A stretch of 7,245 nucleotides of DNA from Faucicola sp902506215. Its GTDB lineage: Bacteria > Pseudomonadota > Gammaproteobacteria > Pseudomonadales > Moraxellaceae. How positions within the stretch are numbered: the stretch's first letter is position 1; every line of letters begins with the position of its first letter. Position numbers and translations under genes: made by a program. The stretch lies in assembly GCA_016888885.1 (NCBI GenBank), contig CP069436.1:1-7245 (forward strand). The letters run 5' to 3'. Under the pieces are notes generated by a model. The model did no database searches. It saw nothing but the letters and a program-made list of their open reading frames with translations, and was not told the DNA's origin. Below, piece after piece: positions 5,390 to 7,245 of the stretch.

Positions 5390-5457
5390 GAGACCTTCCT
5401 AAATTTTGTGTAAGTATTTAATCTAAACGTCAGTTACACAGAATCTGGGATGGTCTC
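5390..5457. mobile_element. IS256-family-like inverted ends, 68-bp relic or MITE
   Basis: GAGACCTTCCTAAATTTTGT and onward (5390-5415) is matched by the reverse complement of 5432-5457, which reads GAGACCATCCCAGATTCTGT and onward; 21 of 26 positions pair. GAGACC at the tip and TGTGTAA near the inner end are typical of IS256/Mutator-family ends (from memory). Only 16 bp separate the arms, so there is no transposase. The flanks (TCAAAATCT and CATAACAGT) are not a target duplication. It is either a miniature element or what remains after internal deletion, and it lies 94 bp past merA. Confidence 0.55.
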
Positions 5458-5674
5458 CATAACAGTACTTATAGAAATCAAAAATAAGCTAATTCACTCT
5501 CGAAAAACTCACTGGATGTACACAACGAAGTACACCGATGTTGCTTCAATAACTCAAACTATTGCTATCATTAGCATACAGTCCAAGATTCAAGTCCTCA
5601 CTAGGGTACCAAACCAGTAAGGATGCCTAACTAATTTACCCTAGGGATGGTTTACTGTCAGTATGAACCTAAAA
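5458..5674. other. Non-coding region between IS-end pair and mobA
   Basis: No gene is supported on either strand. It contains an 8-bp inverted repeat CTAGGGTA (5601-5608) and TACCCTAG (5637-5644), 28 bp apart, and the palindrome CCCTAGGG (5639-5646). These could form a hairpin in the end of the minus-strand mobA transcript, but no T run follows on that strand. merA and mobA converge on this region. Confidence 0.35.
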
Positions 5675-6814
5675 CTAACGTCTAAAAGAAGGAGTATAGC
5701 TCTTTAATTGTTCTGCTCCCTTAGGATCTACGGCTTCCTCAACACTGTTAGTAACCTTCGCTTTTTGTATTGCCAAAGGTTCGGGCAAAGTAGCTTCCTT
5801 ATATCGCTCCTGATGATATTGGGCTTTAATTTTAATTCCTTCCTCTAAATTCATCTTCTCTAATTGACTGCGATGAGTTTTATTAGGCTCACTGTAGTAG
5901 GTATTGCTGTTAATTTCTTGGATATATGGCTTAAACTCAATCCCCCTATAGTTTTTAGCAAACATACCTCCCGTAAGCCTCACACTCATAACCCTACCAT
6001 TTTTGTCCTTTAGGTCCTCGTGTTTAACTGACACACTGGTTTCGCTATTACCCCGATTGACGTCAAGCCCCCAGCGCCTTAACGTGGTCAAAAGCGATTG
6101 ACGAGTGATGACTACCCCTCTTTGAGACTCAAGCAATAACCGCCGTTTAAGCGCTTCTTCTAAATCACGACGGCTTTTGGGGTGTTGAATTGTTTTATCG
6201 TCTTCATCACTCTGTTTTTTTAAATAACTATTGATGTTAAAAGGACTTGGCCTTGGTGCATGGCTATTATAAGGATTAACTAAACGTTGTCTTTTAGGGT
6301 CGTTAGGATCACTCAAGGACTCTCCACGTATGGTCTTAACCTCTGCATTAACTATGTTCTTCCATGCATTCACCCGTCTTTGATCCGCAGGCTCATAGTA
6401 CGGCTGAAACGATTTTCCTGTACGCAGCTCTTGGCAGGGTATGACGAAGTTTAGCTCCAAACGCCCAACTGGATTATTGTCATCAATATCCTTGTCTGCA
6501 TGTTCTACCCATAGAATGTCGTACTGATCTGGCTCTAACCCACAAAATATAACCTTTTCAAACTCTTGCATAATGCGCTTTTTGTCATCCTCGCTTATCT
6601 CATCGGCACGCTCACTAAACGATAAGTAGCCAGATTTGTATTTGGACTTATGCACCGTAGTATCAATTAGGTGCTCAGTAAGCACAGGATCGCCGTAGAG
6701 CACTTTTGCGTGCTTTCGAGGTACTAGGGTACCATCAGATCCTTTCTCTTTAAGAAGGTAGTTTAAAACGCCGCTGGCTTTGCCTTTACCATGACTTGAA
6801 AACTTAACGATCAT
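5675..6814 (-). CDS. mobA: MobA relaxase, ColE1/MbeA-like (MOBP5, HEN type), 379 aa
   Basis: This DNA relaxase would nick oriT and stay joined to the 5' end through a tyrosine during mobilization. It begins MIVKFSSHGKGKASGVLNYLL as in MbeA, with the probable nucleophile Y19. KYKSGYLSFSE (58-68), DILWVEH, GRLELNF and GKSFQPYYEPADQRRVNAW follow. The HEN metal/catalytic triad is H105, E120 and N122. ColE1 has only a few residues between H and E; here 8 extra residues (DIDDNNPV) lie between them. RQSLLTTLRRWGLDVNR (238-254) and SVRLTGGMFAKNY (277-289) complete the MbeA-like core. At 379 aa it is shorter than MbeA (about 517). A GAGGGAG-type site precedes the ATG, which overlaps the mobC end by 11 bp, so translation is probably coupled. 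No nested mbeB/mbeD-type genes were seen. Confidence 0.92.
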   Translation of the reverse strand: MIVKFSSHGKGKASGVLNYLLKEKGSDGTLVPRKHAKVLYGDPVLTEHLIDTTVHKSKYKSGYLSFSERADEISEDDKKRIMQEFEKVIFCGLEPDQYDILWVEHADKDIDDNNPVGRLELNFVIPCQELRTGKSFQPYYEPADQRRVNAWKNIVNAEVKTIRGESLSDPNDPKRQRLVNPYNSHAPRPSPFNINSYLKKQSDEDDKTIQHPKSRRDLEEALKRRLLLESQRGVVITRQSLLTTLRRWGLDVNRGNSETSVSVKHEDLKDKNGRVMSVRLTGGMFAKNYRGIEFKPYIQEINSNTYYSEPNKTHRSQLEKMNLEEGIKIKAQYHQERYKEATLPEPLAIQKAKVTNSVEEAVDPKGAEQLKSYTPSFRR

Positions 6815-7169
6815 GATTCTCCCTCGCTGACCTTTTTGAGGCCTGTATACTCGACTCGATTAACAGATGCATCTGCTCACGTATCGCTTTTATTTCATGC
6901 AATACTTGAGCATCTACCTGTCTTTCTGTGTTCACATGACGAGTTAACTGATTTAAGTTACTGCCTATACGGCCCAGCTGACGCACTAACTCTGGATCAA
7001 CTGGCTTTACAGGTGTCACCCCTAAAGCGATATCTCTTAGCCAGCTTGCAACCGTACTTCCTCTATTTCTTTTTTTCAGTTCTAAAAGCTCATAGTCGTT
7101 CACTCGAATAGATATCTCACGATTACGTTTGGCTCTCTTATCTAAATTAATAGAACTGTTCTTGGACAT
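6804..7169 (-). CDS. mobC: MobC, relaxosome accessory protein (121 aa)
   Basis: MobC is a small DNA-binding protein of the relaxosome that helps MobA open and nick oriT. A basic N-terminus (KRAKRNREISIRVNDYELLELKK) looks like a ribbon-helix-helix DNA-binding fold. STVASWLRDIALG follows, then the MobC-family signature RQLGRIGSNLNQLTRHVN (63-80) and a helical, probably coiled C-terminus. The ATG at 7169 has AAGG 11 nt upstream. The frame continues to a TTG at 7229, but those residues lie over the oriT palindrome and have no family match. The gene starts about 110 bp from the proposed nick across the window ends and overlaps mobA by 11 bp, forming a two-gene operon transcribed away from oriT. 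Confidence 0.9.
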   Translation of the reverse strand: MSKNSSINLDKRAKRNREISIRVNDYELLELKKRNRGSTVASWLRDIALGVTPVKPVDPELVRQLGRIGSNLNQLTRHVNTERQVDAQVLHEIKAIREQMHLLIESSIQASKRSARENHDR

Positions 7170-7201
7170 AATAAGACGCACCTTAAAAGATTGAAGGGGG
7201 T

Positions 7202-7245
7202 TTGGGGTCTCCCCAACCAGCACACACAAGGGATAGGATATTTTT
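7202..7245 (+). other. oriT: oriT, left half: two inverted repeats
   Basis: TTGGGG-TCT-CCCCAA (7202-7216) is a perfect 6-bp stem, extendable to GG/CC arms with one bulged T. CCAGCACACACAA (7217-7229) follows directly and pairs with 25-37 at the start of the window (11 of 13), GGG (7230-7232) with CCC (20-22), and 7239-7244 with 11-16. The nick-like CTGG is therefore present in inverted form at both outer ends of the palindrome. This is 33-60 bp upstream of mobC, the usual place for oriT in MbeC/MbeA-type plasmids. No clear mobC promoter was identified. Confidence 0.6.

Noticed and set aside
6836..7111. Open frame of 91 codons on the + strand
   Set aside because: It lies entirely opposite mobC, which has clear family motifs, and its product has low-complexity Leu/Ser composition with no recognisable domain.
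7170..7229. N-terminal extension of mobC from a TTG at 7229
   Set aside because: The added residues have no family counterpart and overlie the oriT inverted repeats; ATG 7169 fits MobC length.

Overview
The window reads as a complete small mobilizable mercury-resistance plasmid of 7,245 bp. No gene is cut at either end. An imperfect inverted repeat of relaxase-origin type is split between the last 29 bases and the first 37, which suggests that base 7245 joins base 1 in a circle (inference). The host is probably a gammaproteobacterium of the Moraxellaceae (Psychrobacter, Acinetobacter or Moraxella type). The evidence is the Rep_3 initiator sequence, four perfect 22-bp iterons just upstream of it, and AT-rich DNA throughout. 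The genus cannot be fixed from the sequence alone.

Layout. 1-45: right half of the proposed oriT with a ColE1-like nick sequence. 68-151: four 12-bp repeats at an exact 24-bp period, in front of an unrecognised 134-aa gene (171-575). 571-790: replication origin with AT-rich decamers, four 22-bp iterons, and a rep promoter that carries inverted half-iterons. 809-1765: the Rep_3 initiator gene, followed by a strong hairpin. 2077-5295: mercury module merR, duplicated mer promoter/operator, merT, merP, merC, merA, all on the + strand. 5296-5674: non-coding, with a 68-bp pair of IS256-like inverted ends. 5675-7169: minus-strand mobilization genes mobA (HEN-type relaxase) and mobC, which overlap and point away from oriT.

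How the parts work together. Rep should bind the iterons to open the origin and bind its own promoter to limit its synthesis. MerR should sense Hg(II) and activate the two tandem promoters ahead of merT. MerP (periplasm) and MerT and MerC (inner membrane) bring Hg(II) in, and MerA reduces it to volatile Hg(0). There is no merB, so organomercurials should not be cleaved, and no merD or merE. MobC and MobA would nick oriT, with a conjugative helper supplying the transfer channel.

Main oddities: an 81-bp tandem duplication of the whole mer promoter; merR in the same direction as the structural genes instead of divergent; a merC whose conserved N-terminus lacks a normal start codon, with ATA where ATG is expected; an 8-residue insertion in the relaxase HEN motif; a second, phased repeat array beside an unknown gene; and the oriT palindrome across the window ends.
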